Shown one piece after another: positions 17,214-28,642 of a stretch of 64,000 nucleotides of DNA. A program made the position numbers and the translations under genes. Source of the DNA: SG8-38 sp041576815 (GTDB taxonomy: Bacteria; Myxococcota_A; Polyangia; Polyangiales; Houyiibacteriaceae); assembly GCA_041576815.1 (NCBI GenBank), contig JBFGKE010000011.1, positions 1 to 64,000 on the forward strand, read 5' to 3'. Under the pieces are notes generated by a model, which was given only the letters and a program-made list of their open reading frames with translations, was not told where the DNA came from and did not search any database. Every line of letters begins with the position of its first letter. The stretch's first letter is position 1.

Positions 17214-18340
17214 GGCGCGGGTTGCGCGTCGGTCTCGTCACGACGAGCTTTCCGCGCTTCGCCGGTGATTGCAGCGGCGGGTTCTTGCTCACGTTGGCGC
17301 AGGGCCTGGTCGACTCGGGGCATCGCGTACGCGTGTTGGCGCCGGAGCCGATACGCCCGCGCGTCGCACCGCGCTGGCCGGGCATCGAGGTGCAGTGGGT
17401 ACCTTACGCGAGACCCCGCACCGCTCAGCGCACCTTCTACCGCGCGGGCGCGCCGGACAACCTTCGGGCGGACCCCCTCGCATGGGCTGGCGCGTTTGCC
17501 TTTTCGGTTGCGCTGTCGGGCGCCTGCCACCGCGAGCTGAGTGACTGCGACGCGCTCGTGAGCTCTTGGTGCATTCCGTCGGGCTTCGCGGCGTCGACCG
17601 CGGCACGCGGCCGGCCACACCTCGCCGTGTGTCACGCGACCGACGTGCGATGGCTCGGCCGCATGCCCGGCGGCGCCTTCGCAGCGAGGTCGATCGCGCG
17701 TGGTGCGACCTCGATGTGGTTTCTGAGCACTGCGCTTCGCGATCGATTTCTCGACATCGCGGGCGTCGGCGAGATGGATCTGACGTGCCACGTCGGACCG
17801 ATGCCGATCGAGCGGCCTGCCCCCCCGATCATGCCGCGTCGTGAGCTTCGCCGCCGGCTCGGCATTCGAGGCACGACGGTCCTCTTCGTCGGCCGATTGG
17901 TGCCAGTCAAAGGTGTCGACACGCTTCTTCACGCCCTTGCGGGCCTTCCGGAGCCCGTGGCGGTCCGCATTGCAGGCAACGGCCCGGATCGCGCGGCTCT
18001 CGTCGCCCTCGCCCGCCGTTTGGGCGTCGATGCGACTTTCGACGACTGGGTTCACGGAGAGAAAAAGGAAGCGCTTTTGCACGCCTGCGACGCGGTCGTC
18101 GTTCCCTCGCGCCCCGAGGACGGCCTGCCGACGGTGCTGTTCGAGGCGCAAGCCCGGGGGCTCCCGATCATCGCAACTCGTTCAGAGGCGATCGCGCAGC
18201 ATCACGAACGCTTGCCGGGCGCAAAGCTCATACCCCCACGCGACCCGGCGGCGCTTCGGAGCGCGATCGACGGCCTTCAGCAAGAGCAGCGTGCAGCGGC
18301 TCAGGGCGTCACGCGGTCGGTGCCCCGGGGCGGGCGGTAG
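17210..18340 (+). CDS. Glycosyltransferase family 4
   Basis: 376-residue GT-B fold enzyme that likely transfers a sugar from a nucleotide sugar during cell-envelope or exopolysaccharide synthesis. The N-terminal half opens RVGLVTTSFPRFAGDCSGGF. The C-terminal half has the GT4 features LFVGRLVPVKGVDTLL and the E-x7-E motif in PEDGLPTVLFEAQARGLP. Its GTG start overlaps the glmS stop (GTGA), so the two are coupled. The acceptor and linkage cannot be read from sequence. The 3' end overlaps lolA by about 40 bases. Confidence 0.88.
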   Translation: MRRGLRVGLVTTSFPRFAGDCSGGFLLTLAQGLVDSGHRVRVLAPEPIRPRVAPRWPGIEVQWVPYARPRTAQRTFYRAGAPDNLRADPLAWAGAFAFSVALSGACHRELSDCDALVSSWCIPSGFAASTAARGRPHLAVCHATDVRWLGRMPGGAFAARSIARGATSMWFLSTALRDRFLDIAGVGEMDLTCHVGPMPIERPAPPIMPRRELRRRLGIRGTTVLFVGRLVPVKGVDTLLHALAGLPEPVAVRIAGNGPDRAALVALARRLGVDATFDDWVHGEKKEALLHACDAVVVPSRPEDGLPTVLFEAQARGLPIIATRSEAIAQHHERLPGAKLIPPRDPAALRSAIDGLQQEQRAAAQGVTRSVPRGGR

Positions 18341-19002
18341 CTGAATCGTTTGTCCGGCACCTCGCGATTGAACTTCAGCTTGGAGAAATCGAAACGGTTG
18401 CGGTTCCCGGCGGCGTCGATGATCAGCACCCGCTGCACGACGCCAGCACGTTTGCCGCCGGTGCTCAGAGTGCGCACGTAGAAGACCAGCTGCTCGTAGT
18501 TCGGCGTCGGCTTCCGGGGGATGAGCTGAAGCACGTGCCCGCCTTTGAAGCGTTCGTTGTCGTGCTCGAGCAGGCGAACCTCGAAATCCTCGTCGAGGTT
18601 GCCGCGGCCGATCAAGAAAGAAAACGCCGACGGGAGCTGATCTTCGTGCAGCGCGCGCTCGATGAGCTGGCCGCGCTTCTCACCGGCCTCTGGAGGCTGG
18701 TAGATCAAAAGCTTCTTCCCATTGCTGACGAACACCTGCCCGTTTGGCTTCGCGTAGTCCCAGCGCATCATGCCGGGCTTCTTGAAGACCACTTTGCCGC
18801 GGGCGCGATCGTAGCGATCGTAGAGACGCGTGTATCGGGTCTGCTCGAACTCCGCCTGCAGGGTGTGGGTCTGATCGTAGAAGGACTGGACGAGCCCGAC
18901 GACGACCCCCGGGTCTGGCGGCTCGGCCTCGTCGGCGGCAACGCCGGGGCCCGTCAGCAACAGCACGACAGACGCCGCAATCAGCTGGAATTTCGAAGCC
19001 AT
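18301..19002 (-). CDS. lolA: Outer-membrane lipoprotein carrier protein LolA
   Basis: Periplasmic chaperone that ferries lipoproteins from the LolCDE complex to the outer membrane. The 233-residue product has a signal peptide (MASKFQLIAASVVLLLTGPGVA), then LQAEFEQTRYTRLYDRYDRARGKV, FKKPGMMRWDYAKPNGQ and the conserved pattern of a LolA half-barrel. It is a little longer than the E. coli protein. Several lipoprotein genes in this window are plausible clients. Confidence 0.88.
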   Translation of the reverse strand: MASKFQLIAASVVLLLTGPGVAADEAEPPDPGVVVGLVQSFYDQTHTLQAEFEQTRYTRLYDRYDRARGKVVFKKPGMMRWDYAKPNGQVFVSNGKKLLIYQPPEAGEKRGQLIERALHEDQLPSAFSFLIGRGNLDEDFEVRLLEHDNERFKGGHVLQLIPRKPTPNYEQLVFYVRTLSTGGKRAGVVQRVLIIDAAGNRNRFDFSKLKFNREVPDKRFSYRPPRGTDRVTP

Positions 19003-19021
19003 GAATCCGTAGAACGCTCTC

Positions 19022-19053
19022 GGGCCGGTAGTATTCACCCCGAAGACCGGCCC
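19022..19053. promoter_or_regulatory. Inverted repeat upstream of lolA
   Basis: GGGCCGGT and ACCGGCCC form a perfect 8-base inverted repeat around a 16-base spacer, 20 bases upstream of the lolA start. It could be an operator or a leader hairpin. The rest of the gap to the next gene (to 19183) shows only that gene's ribosome site. Confidence 0.4.
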
Positions 19054-19183
19054 ACAAGGCGAGCACAACCCCCCCAAACGCGGGATTGATCAATCCAGCT
19101 AGATCCGTAGGATGACATCGAGGGCGTCACCCGCGCCCGTTCAGGCTTGGCTTGAGGACCCCATTCAGCACCTCGGAGGTGAC

Positions 19184-19378
19184 ATGTCCAAGCACCAGGC
19201 TCGTAATATCTCGCGGGAGCGACAGCGGTCGCACCTAGAAAAGATCCACGCTGAGCTCGCGGAGCGCGTCGAAGCCCTCGACAGCCGCCTGAGTCTCACG
19301 CCGAGCGAGGAGCTGGAGCTCCATCAACTCAAGAAAAAGAAGCTTTGGGCCAAGGACGCCCTCCAAGAGGTTCGTTAG
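19184..19378 (+). CDS. YdcH-like (DUF465) small helical protein
   Basis: 64-residue protein with an almost ideal ribosome site, GGAGGTGA. The helix HLEKIHAELAERVEALDSRL and the closing block LHQLKKKKLWAKDALQEV follow the YdcH/DUF465 pattern: a short antiparallel helical hairpin with a basic LKKxKL-x-KD end. The function of the family is not established. An upstream in-frame ATG exists, but the ribosome site decides for this start. A strong terminator follows. Confidence 0.8.
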   Translation: MSKHQARNISRERQRSHLEKIHAELAERVEALDSRLSLTPSEELELHQLKKKKLWAKDALQEVR

Positions 19379-19415
19379 CGATTACGATCTTCCTCGTATC
19401 TCCCGTTGCGAACGG

Positions 19416-19446
19416 CCTGCCTCCCCCGAGGCAGGTCGTCGCTTTT
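19416..19446 (+). terminator. Terminator after the YdcH-like gene
   Basis: CCTGCCTC-CCCC-GAGGCAGG is a perfect 8-base stem with a 4-base loop. TCGTCGCTTTT follows on the plus strand, 37 bases after the stop codon. Confidence 0.7.
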
Positions 19447-19453
19447 AAAAGGA

Positions 19454-19481
19454 AAATGGGCCACCGAACGGTGACCCATTT
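19454..19481. repeat. Long inverted repeat, 13-base arms
   Basis: AAATGGGCCACCG and CGGTGACCCATTT are complementary except for one position and are separated by only two bases. It lies just beyond the terminator and may be a REP-like element or a second terminator. It differs in sequence from the GGGGACAGTCCCC family. Confidence 0.55.
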
Positions 19482-19864
19482 CAAACGAAAGAAGCGATGC
19501 TACAATGGAGAAGCTAGGGTAAGGTAAGTGCTTGAGCCATGCCCCCGTTCATGAAAGCTGGCGAAAAGAAGGACCCAACGCCGCGCGGATGCCGGGCAAG
19601 CTGGAAAGTGCACGGCGTGGGTCTTAAGCAAGCGAGCCAGAAGAGTGCAATCGGAGTGCCAAGTCTTTGGGTCCCGAAAACACTGGGGATTTCCCTGGCG
19701 CCAGCCGTCCAGTAGGACATTTCTGTCATACGCGCGCACGGGTTTGTCGCGGTCGGGAAACACCACGGCTCCGCGGCGGGTAGGCACACATCCACCTACT
19801 AGGCAGGTTGAAGTCGTCGCATTGTCCCGCGTATGATCAGAGCATCCGGGACAGGCCGGACCCG

Positions 19865-21109
19865 ATGCCAACGTGCAATAGCTGCAACGGTAAGGTGCTC
19901 AGAACGGACGCATTCTGCGGCACGTGCGGGGAGCCGGTTCCCGGCGGGAAGCCCGTGGTGCCGATCGCCCGCGAGCCCAACTCGAGCGGCGTCCTGGCCA
20001 CCCGCGATCGGACGAGCGAAAGCTTCGAGTCACAGGGGTCCACGGGCGCGGCGGCGCGGGCGGCGGCGGTGGTGGCCATCTCCGAGCCGGAAAGGGCGGC
20101 GGAGCCGGACGACCCAAGTCTGAGCCAGACGACGATTCGAGAGCGTGACCACCAGAGCGAGCCGGCCCCAGTCCTCCCTCTCCGCCGAAAGAAAAACGAT
20201 GCGGCGGGCGAGGCCGCGCCCGAGCAGGCCGAGGTTGCGGCCCCACCGGCCCAGCTGAGCGCGCCCGACCGCGATACCAGCCTTCCGAACATCCCGGTCC
20301 CACCCGGCCCTCCGATTCTGGCCTCCGAGCTCCTGCGGGAGCAGATGCGTCCGTCGAGCCCTGGAGAGAAGTCGCTACGGCGTACGACGGTCGCGCTGAG
20401 CGGGGTGGGGGCCGTTCTCGTGTTAGCCGCGGGCGGTGTTCATCCGCTGACCTTCGTATCGCTCGTGCTTCTCATCACCATGACGACCCTGGCGCTCACG
20501 CCGATGTCCTACCGCGGGCGTGCGATCTCTCTCGCGCTCGTCGGCTCGGTGGCGACGAGCGTGGCGCTTTGGCAGCAGTCGCTCGAGGCGATCGCCCCCG
20601 AGGGTATCATTCTAGCTGTCGCGACGATTCTCTTGAGCGGAAGCCTGCTGTTCCGCGCCTACTACCGTGGCGCGCGGTTGGCCCGCATCGCGGTGACGGG
20701 CGGCGTCCTTCTTCTCGCAGCATGGTTTTTCGTTTCGGGCGGGCACCACAGCCTCGTGATGCTCGAGGGCGACTGGCAGTCGTGGGCGCCTGCGTCCACC
20801 CACATGGCGTTTGGCTTGCTGGCGCTGCTCTCCCTGATGGCCTTCATGGACAGCAGCACACGCGGAGGCGCAAACGTGTGGGCCGTCGCGCTGCTGGTCC
20901 TCTATGCGGTGCACATCGGTCTCCTCGTGGCAACCGAGATTTGGCCGGTCCACACGTCGATGCCAAGCATCGAGGGCCCGACGGTGGCGGCGATCGTCGC
21001 CGGCACGATCGGCACCATCGTGGCTGGCCTGGCCCTCGCCCAAGTCCTCGTCACCGCGTATCAGGGCACCTCGAGCGGAGTCCGAGAGCGCGCGTCGTTT
21101 GCGGAGTGA
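19865..21109 (+). CDS. Zinc-ribbon multi-pass membrane protein
   Basis: 414-residue protein of unknown role. The N-terminus MPTCNSCNGK...CGTCGE is a zinc ribbon with two CxxC pairs (Cys4/7 and Cys18/21). A disordered Ala/Pro/Glu-rich linker of about 140 residues follows. The C-terminal half holds about eight hydrophobic segments, for example VALSGVGAVLVLAAGGV and VALLVLYAVHIGLLVATEI. No transporter or enzyme motif is apparent. The chosen ATG gives the zinc ribbon at the extreme N-terminus; the ribosome site is weak. It ends 2 bases before a convergent gene. Confidence 0.75.
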   Translation: MPTCNSCNGKVLRTDAFCGTCGEPVPGGKPVVPIAREPNSSGVLATRDRTSESFESQGSTGAAARAAAVVAISEPERAAEPDDPSLSQTTIRERDHQSEPAPVLPLRRKKNDAAGEAAPEQAEVAAPPAQLSAPDRDTSLPNIPVPPGPPILASELLREQMRPSSPGEKSLRRTTVALSGVGAVLVLAAGGVHPLTFVSLVLLITMTTLALTPMSYRGRAISLALVGSVATSVALWQQSLEAIAPEGIILAVATILLSGSLLFRAYYRGARLARIAVTGGVLLLAAWFFVSGGHHSLVMLEGDWQSWAPASTHMAFGLLALLSLMAFMDSSTRGGANVWAVALLVLYAVHIGLLVATEIWPVHTSMPSIEGPTVAAIVAGTIGTIVAGLALAQVLVTAYQGTSSGVRERASFAE

Positions 21110-21111
21110 GC

Positions 21112-22155
21112 TCAGCGAACCTGGCGCGGCCACGACGCGAGCAGCACGACCGCACAGGTGCGGCCTTTTTCGTCTTTGGCCCGCCCGTAACCGGCGTCGG
21201 TGAAGCGCGGGTCCGTCACCGTGAGTCGGTGGCTCGGGCTGTCTTCGATCGTGTGAAGCGCTTCGCGCATCGTCGCGGCTCGCGCCACGGCCTCCCCCAC
21301 CACGCGGGCCTGAATTCCCCGCTGCAGAAGCCGGGCTTCCGGATCCCCGTGCGGGTCGAGCTCGTGCCCGACCTTCCCGGAATCGCAGACGTTGCGCGCA
21401 TGGCTGGTGGCTTCCTTCGATAGCAGCCGGTTCGATCGCAGCGTGCGCGCGCCCGCGGCCCGGCGGAGCTGCATCAGCCACGCCTCGGGCGACTCTGCAC
21501 CGCCTTTCGGCGCGGTGCTCCCGTTGGGGATTTTGCCCACCCAGCGCTCGGCGACGGGCCGGGGGCCGTTCGGACCGGTCGCGACCAGCTGGACGAAGAG
21601 CGGTCGGGCCCAGTCCCGCGGAAGCGAAATCGTCGAGCCATGCCCCGAGCCGCCCACGGCGATACGGCGCGAGCTGCCACGAGAATCGCGCACGACGAGG
21701 AAGGGGTCGCGGAAGTCTGGGATCACTTCGGCCTGAAGGCTGTCTTCACCCACCAGTGTCAACGCGCCCGCGCGCACGGCCGCTACCAGGACGATCCGCT
21801 CACCCGACTGGGCGCGGCCGCAGATCAGCGGGGCGTCGGACTTGTCGCGAAGGTCTTCGAGCCACGCTTTGAAGCTGTCGAACTCGCCCGTCACACCGAA
21901 CTTCGCGTACACCGGATTGGCATCGACGCCTTCCTGGCGCGCCACCCGGAGCAGCTCCGGAGACGGCGGGATCTCTTGGGCACCGGCGAGCTTGCCCGCC
22001 ACCGACTCGAGCTTTGCGCTCTTGATGCAAAGCGGCTCGGGCTTGGCAGGCGCAGCCGCCTGCCGGTCCTCGGCCGTCGGTGGCTCTTTGTCGGCGCCGG
22101 CCGTCGCATGGGTCGCGAGCAGCACGGCGCAAAGAAGAATCGATTTGCGCAGCAT
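21112..22155 (-). CDS. Secreted CAP/SCP-domain protein
   Basis: 347 residues with a signal peptide (MLRKSILLCAVLLATHATAG). A central region of about 150 residues has no motif I know. The C-terminal part is a CAP (SCP/YkwD-like) domain: LRRAAGARTLRSNRLLSKEATSHARNVC, GKVGHELDPHG and a closing segment around SPSHRLTVTDPRFTDAGYG. CAP domains are extracellular with varied roles, and no catalytic activity can be claimed. It starts 9 bases after argJ and so belongs to the secA-argJ transcript. Confidence 0.78.
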   Translation of the reverse strand: MLRKSILLCAVLLATHATAGADKEPPTAEDRQAAAPAKPEPLCIKSAKLESVAGKLAGAQEIPPSPELLRVARQEGVDANPVYAKFGVTGEFDSFKAWLEDLRDKSDAPLICGRAQSGERIVLVAAVRAGALTLVGEDSLQAEVIPDFRDPFLVVRDSRGSSRRIAVGGSGHGSTISLPRDWARPLFVQLVATGPNGPRPVAERWVGKIPNGSTAPKGGAESPEAWLMQLRRAAGARTLRSNRLLSKEATSHARNVCDSGKVGHELDPHGDPEARLLQRGIQARVVGEAVARAATMREALHTIEDSPSHRLTVTDPRFTDAGYGRAKDEKGRTCAVVLLASWPRQVR

Positions 22156-22164
22156 CGGTTTGGG

Positions 22165-23355
22165 TCACGTCCGGTAATCGGCGTTGATCCGAACGTACTC
22201 GTGACCGAGGTCGCAGGTCCAATAATGACCAAGGCCGCGCCCCCGCCCGACCTCGATGGTGATCGCGTACTCGCGTCGTTTCATGACGCGGACGGATTTC
22301 GCCTCGGTTTTCGCGGTCATCGTGGGGTTTCCGTCGTGGAAGATGCGCACGTTGCCGATTTCGATCGAGACGTGATCAGGATTGAAACGGGCACCGGACC
22401 GGCCGGCCGCCGCGAGAATCCGGCCCCAGTTGGGATCGCAGCCATACAGGGCCGTCTTGACCAACTGCGAGCCCGCAATCGTGCGCGCGATCTGCACCGC
22501 ATCACCGTCCGTCCTGGCGCCTCGAACGTCGATGCGGACCAGGTGCTCCGCGCCCTCCCCGTCGGCGACGATCTCTTTGACGAGCGACTCGAGCACTTCT
22601 GTGAGGGCTCCCGCGAAGCTACGCCCCGCTGCGGTATTCGGCTCGACGAAGCGCGACGACGCTGCGCCCGATGCAAGGGCATAGATCGAGTCGTGGGTGC
22701 TCGTGTCTCCGTCGACGGTGGCGCGGTTGAAGGTTTGCTCGGTCGCACGCTCGAGGAGCCGAGACAGCACGGCCCGGCGAACTGGCGCGTCGGTCGTCAC
22801 GAATGCGAGCGTGGTGGCCATGTTGGGGTGGATCATGCCGGCGCCTTTGGCGATGCCGAGCACGCGGCAGGTGGTCCGCCCTACGCGGAGCTCGGCCTCG
22901 GCGAGCTTCGGCTTGCGATCCGTGGTCATGATCGCACGCGCGAACCGCATGGCCCCTGCCTCGGAGAGGTTCTGTACCAAGCTCGGGATCGCAGCCTCGA
23001 TCGCAGCCCGTGGGAGCTGGACACCGATGACGCCGGTCGATGCCGGCGCCACCATCGTCGTCGGGACCCCGAGCGATTTCGCGACTGCACGAGTGAGATC
23101 GACGGCCGCACGATGGCCCTGCTTGCCCGTGCACGCATTGGCATTGCCGCTGTTGGCGAGAATCGCCTGACAACGCCCCGTTGCGACGCGACGCTCGCTG
23201 ATCGTGACCGGGGCAGCGCGGACGCGGTTCCTCGTGAAGACGGCTGCGGTGACGGCGGGCCGTTCTGCGAACACCAAACCGAGGTCGAGCGCGCCCTCGG
23301 CTTTGATTCCGCCGTGCACGCCCGCGAAGCGAAACCCCTGCACCCGTCGGCTCAT
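22165..23355 (-). CDS. argJ: Glutamate N-acetyltransferase/amino-acid acetyltransferase ArgJ
   Basis: Recycles acetyl groups between acetylornithine and glutamate in arginine synthesis. The 396-residue precursor has QGFRFAGVHGGIK, ANSGNANACTG, and the self-cleavage motif KGAGMIHPNMATT. The chain should split before Thr181, which becomes the nucleophile of the beta chain. The C-terminus YVRINADYRT is canonical. It follows secA by 25 bases. argS is the only other arginine-linked gene in the window. Confidence 0.96.
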   Translation of the reverse strand: MSRRVQGFRFAGVHGGIKAEGALDLGLVFAERPAVTAAVFTRNRVRAAPVTISERRVATGRCQAILANSGNANACTGKQGHRAAVDLTRAVAKSLGVPTTMVAPASTGVIGVQLPRAAIEAAIPSLVQNLSEAGAMRFARAIMTTDRKPKLAEAELRVGRTTCRVLGIAKGAGMIHPNMATTLAFVTTDAPVRRAVLSRLLERATEQTFNRATVDGDTSTHDSIYALASGAASSRFVEPNTAAGRSFAGALTEVLESLVKEIVADGEGAEHLVRIDVRGARTDGDAVQIARTIAGSQLVKTALYGCDPNWGRILAAAGRSGARFNPDHVSIEIGNVRIFHDGNPTMTAKTEAKSVRVMKRREYAITIEVGRGRGLGHYWTCDLGHEYVRINADYRT

Positions 23356-23380
23356 GGCGAGCCTCTTTACCAGATGCGCG

Positions 23381-26575
<3,195 letters not shown>

Positions 26576-26617
26576 TGATGCAATCTAGGTCGGGTGGGCG
26601 AATGGCGCAAACTAGGG

Positions 26618-28105
26618 TCAAAACCAACCTTTGGAGAGCGCGAGTACCGCGATCATCACGAAGACGAAAAGCACGAACGCCCACAGGCCCCGTCCGGAGG
26701 AGGCACCAGAACGCAGGGTCGAAGGTGAGTCGCCGAGCCCATCGAGCAGCTCACGTGCCCGTGCTTGCGACATGACTTCGACCCGAAAGAGCACCAGGCT
26801 GACGACGACGCCAATCAAGAGAATTGCAATGGCTGCAACCCAGCGTCGACGCGCCTGATCGCGCTCGAGCGCGGCGTCGACGCCAACGCGCGAGCTCATG
26901 CCGGCCCCGACGGACACCACGTCGAAGCTCGGAACGGCAAACAGCGCGCGAACCGCCGAGTGGGCGCTCGCCTCGGGCAGGAGGCCGTCGAGAATCGCAA
27001 GCGCGAGCGGGTCCAATCCATCGCGGGCCGCGTCGCCGACGACGGTCTGTGCGGCCAGCTCGGCAACACCCGGCCCGCCGTCGCCCGCGACCACGGCGTA
27101 CGCCACGCCCGCGGTGTTGTCCGACGCCAGGTCGGCGCGAGCCTGAAGCCGCCAGACCCCGGGGCCGAGCGGCGGCAGGCTCGGCTCGCTCGGATCGAGC
27201 GAGAGCGCGCGCACCCAGCGGCTCCCCTGAAACACGTCGACCAGCACGGGCCGCGAATCGCCGAGCTGTTCCCACTCGAGCCGCATTTCGCCGTCGACGT
27301 AGGAGACTCTCGCCACGATGCCCCCTGGGATCACGGGCAGTCGCACCTCCCGCGAGGCAAGCACCTCGCGGCTCGGACCGAGCGCCTGCACCTCGATGCG
27401 TCCCTCGTGACCCGCAACGACGATCGGAAACCGTGCGAACTGGCCAACGGCGCGCGCCATGGGGGCCTCGAGACGAACGCCCGCGAGCGGGCGCAGCCGA
27501 ACGTCGACCGTCTGAGCGCTGACCCAAACCGAAAGCCAGCAGCGAAGACCGGGAACGCACGCCCCCTCTTCGACTCGGGGGTCGAGCACCGTTGGCCCCG
27601 GTGGGCGGCCGGGGGCGCGAATCGGACCGAGCTCGTACGCTTGAAACGCGTTGACGGCGCGGCCCCGCGGCAGACGCGATTCGATTTCATCGCGCACATA
27701 GAGCGCGCGCTCGACCGTCACCTCCCGGCCGTCGACCTCCGCGATGGCAACCAACGACAGCACGTCGTCCAGGCCGTCTGGAATCACGAGATGTCCCTCG
27801 CGCCCTTCCACCTCGGATTCGGCGAGCTCGGTCGCCGCGAGCCGAAGACCGTTTGCGTTGCGGAGCTCGACCGAGGTGGGTGGAGACGCGACGATCGTGT
27901 ATCCGTTCTCGTCTTCCGCGAGCTGCCACGCACGAAGACCGATCGTCCCGCCGGGCCGGGCAACGAGCGGCGCGCTCAACCGAACGTCTGGGATCGACGG
28001 TGGCGCACCGGCGATCCACAGCGCTGCGAGAATGATCGCGGCGACAAGCGGCGACCATCGGATCGCCCTCGCAAAACGCTCGAATTGCTGTGCGCGCGGA
28101 GTCAT
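26618..28105 (-). CDS. Uncharacterised envelope protein, large extracytoplasmic domain
   Basis: 495 residues, no family recognised. One hydrophobic segment follows a short N-terminus (WSPLVAAIILAALWIAG). Then comes a region of about 380 residues, rich in beta-like Val/Arg/Pro sequence, that looks extracytoplasmic. Two hydrophobic segments close the protein (WVAAIAILLIGVVVSLVLF and LWAFVLFVFVMIAVLAL). The ATG is chosen over a TTG 12 bases upstream. It is first in the run leading to secA, so a role in secretion or envelope function is possible but only inferred from position. It is divergent from fur. Confidence 0.75.
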   Translation of the reverse strand: MTPRAQQFERFARAIRWSPLVAAIILAALWIAGAPPSIPDVRLSAPLVARPGGTIGLRAWQLAEDENGYTIVASPPTSVELRNANGLRLAATELAESEVEGREGHLVIPDGLDDVLSLVAIAEVDGREVTVERALYVRDEIESRLPRGRAVNAFQAYELGPIRAPGRPPGPTVLDPRVEEGACVPGLRCWLSVWVSAQTVDVRLRPLAGVRLEAPMARAVGQFARFPIVVAGHEGRIEVQALGPSREVLASREVRLPVIPGGIVARVSYVDGEMRLEWEQLGDSRPVLVDVFQGSRWVRALSLDPSEPSLPPLGPGVWRLQARADLASDNTAGVAYAVVAGDGGPGVAELAAQTVVGDAARDGLDPLALAILDGLLPEASAHSAVRALFAVPSFDVVSVGAGMSSRVGVDAALERDQARRRWVAAIAILLIGVVVSLVLFRVEVMSQARARELLDGLGDSPSTLRSGASSGRGLWAFVLFVFVMIAVLALSKGWF

Positions 28106-28158
28106 GGGGATGGACAAAATCGGGATGGTACCTTAGGAACGTTCGAGTTGGAGGGCGA

Positions 28159-28623
28159 ATGGCCGCGCACGCCGAACACGACGTCGAGCAACTCCGTGCT
28201 CGCTTGAACGACTACATGGCCAAGCATGGTTTGCGGTCGACGGAGCAGCGGCGCGTCGTCACCGAGCTTTTTTTCGCGAGCTCGGGGCATCTCTCGATCG
28301 AAGAGCTGCTCGACAAGGTGCGCGTCGAAGAGCCTCGCATCGGTTACGCCACCGTCTATCGGACCCTCAAGCTGCTCAAGGAGTGCGGTCTCGCCTTCGA
28401 GCGCCACTTCGGCGACGGCGTCTCCCGGTACGAGGTCGCCTGGGAAGACGAGCACCACGACCATCTGATTTGCCTCGAGTGCGAAAAGATCATCGAGTTC
28501 GAGGACGACGCCATCGAGCAGCTTCAGCACCAAGTGGCCGACGCGCGCGGCTTCACGCTCGTCCGTCACAAGCTGGAGCTTTACGGCGTTTGCCCCGAGT
28601 GCCAGGCCAAAGCGCACACGTAG
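28159..28623 (+). CDS. fur: Fur-family metal-responsive repressor
   Basis: 154-residue winged-helix regulator. The DNA-binding half has GLRSTEQRRVVTELFF and GYATVYRTLKLLKECGLA. The dimerisation half has the metal ligands WEDEHHDHLICLEC, IIEFEDDAIEQLQ and a second CPEC. Two CxxC pairs match the structural zinc of Fur. GGAGGG precedes the ATG. No iron-uptake genes lie nearby, so Fur against Zur or PerR is judged only on the overall Fur-like sequence. Confidence 0.93.
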   Translation: MAAHAEHDVEQLRARLNDYMAKHGLRSTEQRRVVTELFFASSGHLSIEELLDKVRVEEPRIGYATVYRTLKLLKECGLAFERHFGDGVSRYEVAWEDEHHDHLICLECEKIIEFEDDAIEQLQHQVADARGFTLVRHKLELYGVCPECQAKAHT

Positions 28624-28642
28624 CGGGTGGTCGTCGCTGCGA

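Larger units (their letters stand above)
19379..19864. other. 486-base gene-free stretch rich in hairpins
   Basis: No convincing gene. After two hairpins (listed separately), GACCCAACGCCG (19572-19583) pairs with CGGCGTGGGTC (19613-19623) with one bulged base. CTGGC (19558-19562) with GCCAG (19636-19640) closes around it. TCATACGCG (19727-19735) complements CGCGTATGA (19829-19837). TGTCCCG/CGGGACA (19823-19853) forms a hairpin just before the next start codon. I do not recognise tmRNA, RNase P, SRP or 6S consensus sequences. It may be a non-coding RNA or a decayed gene. Confidence 0.4.

Noticed and set aside
19500..19871. 123-codon minus-strand frame in the gene-free stretch
   Set aside because: Codon use lacks the GC-rich third positions of its neighbours, there is no ribosome site or homologue that I recognise, and it overlaps strong hairpins. 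I leave it as a possible relic.
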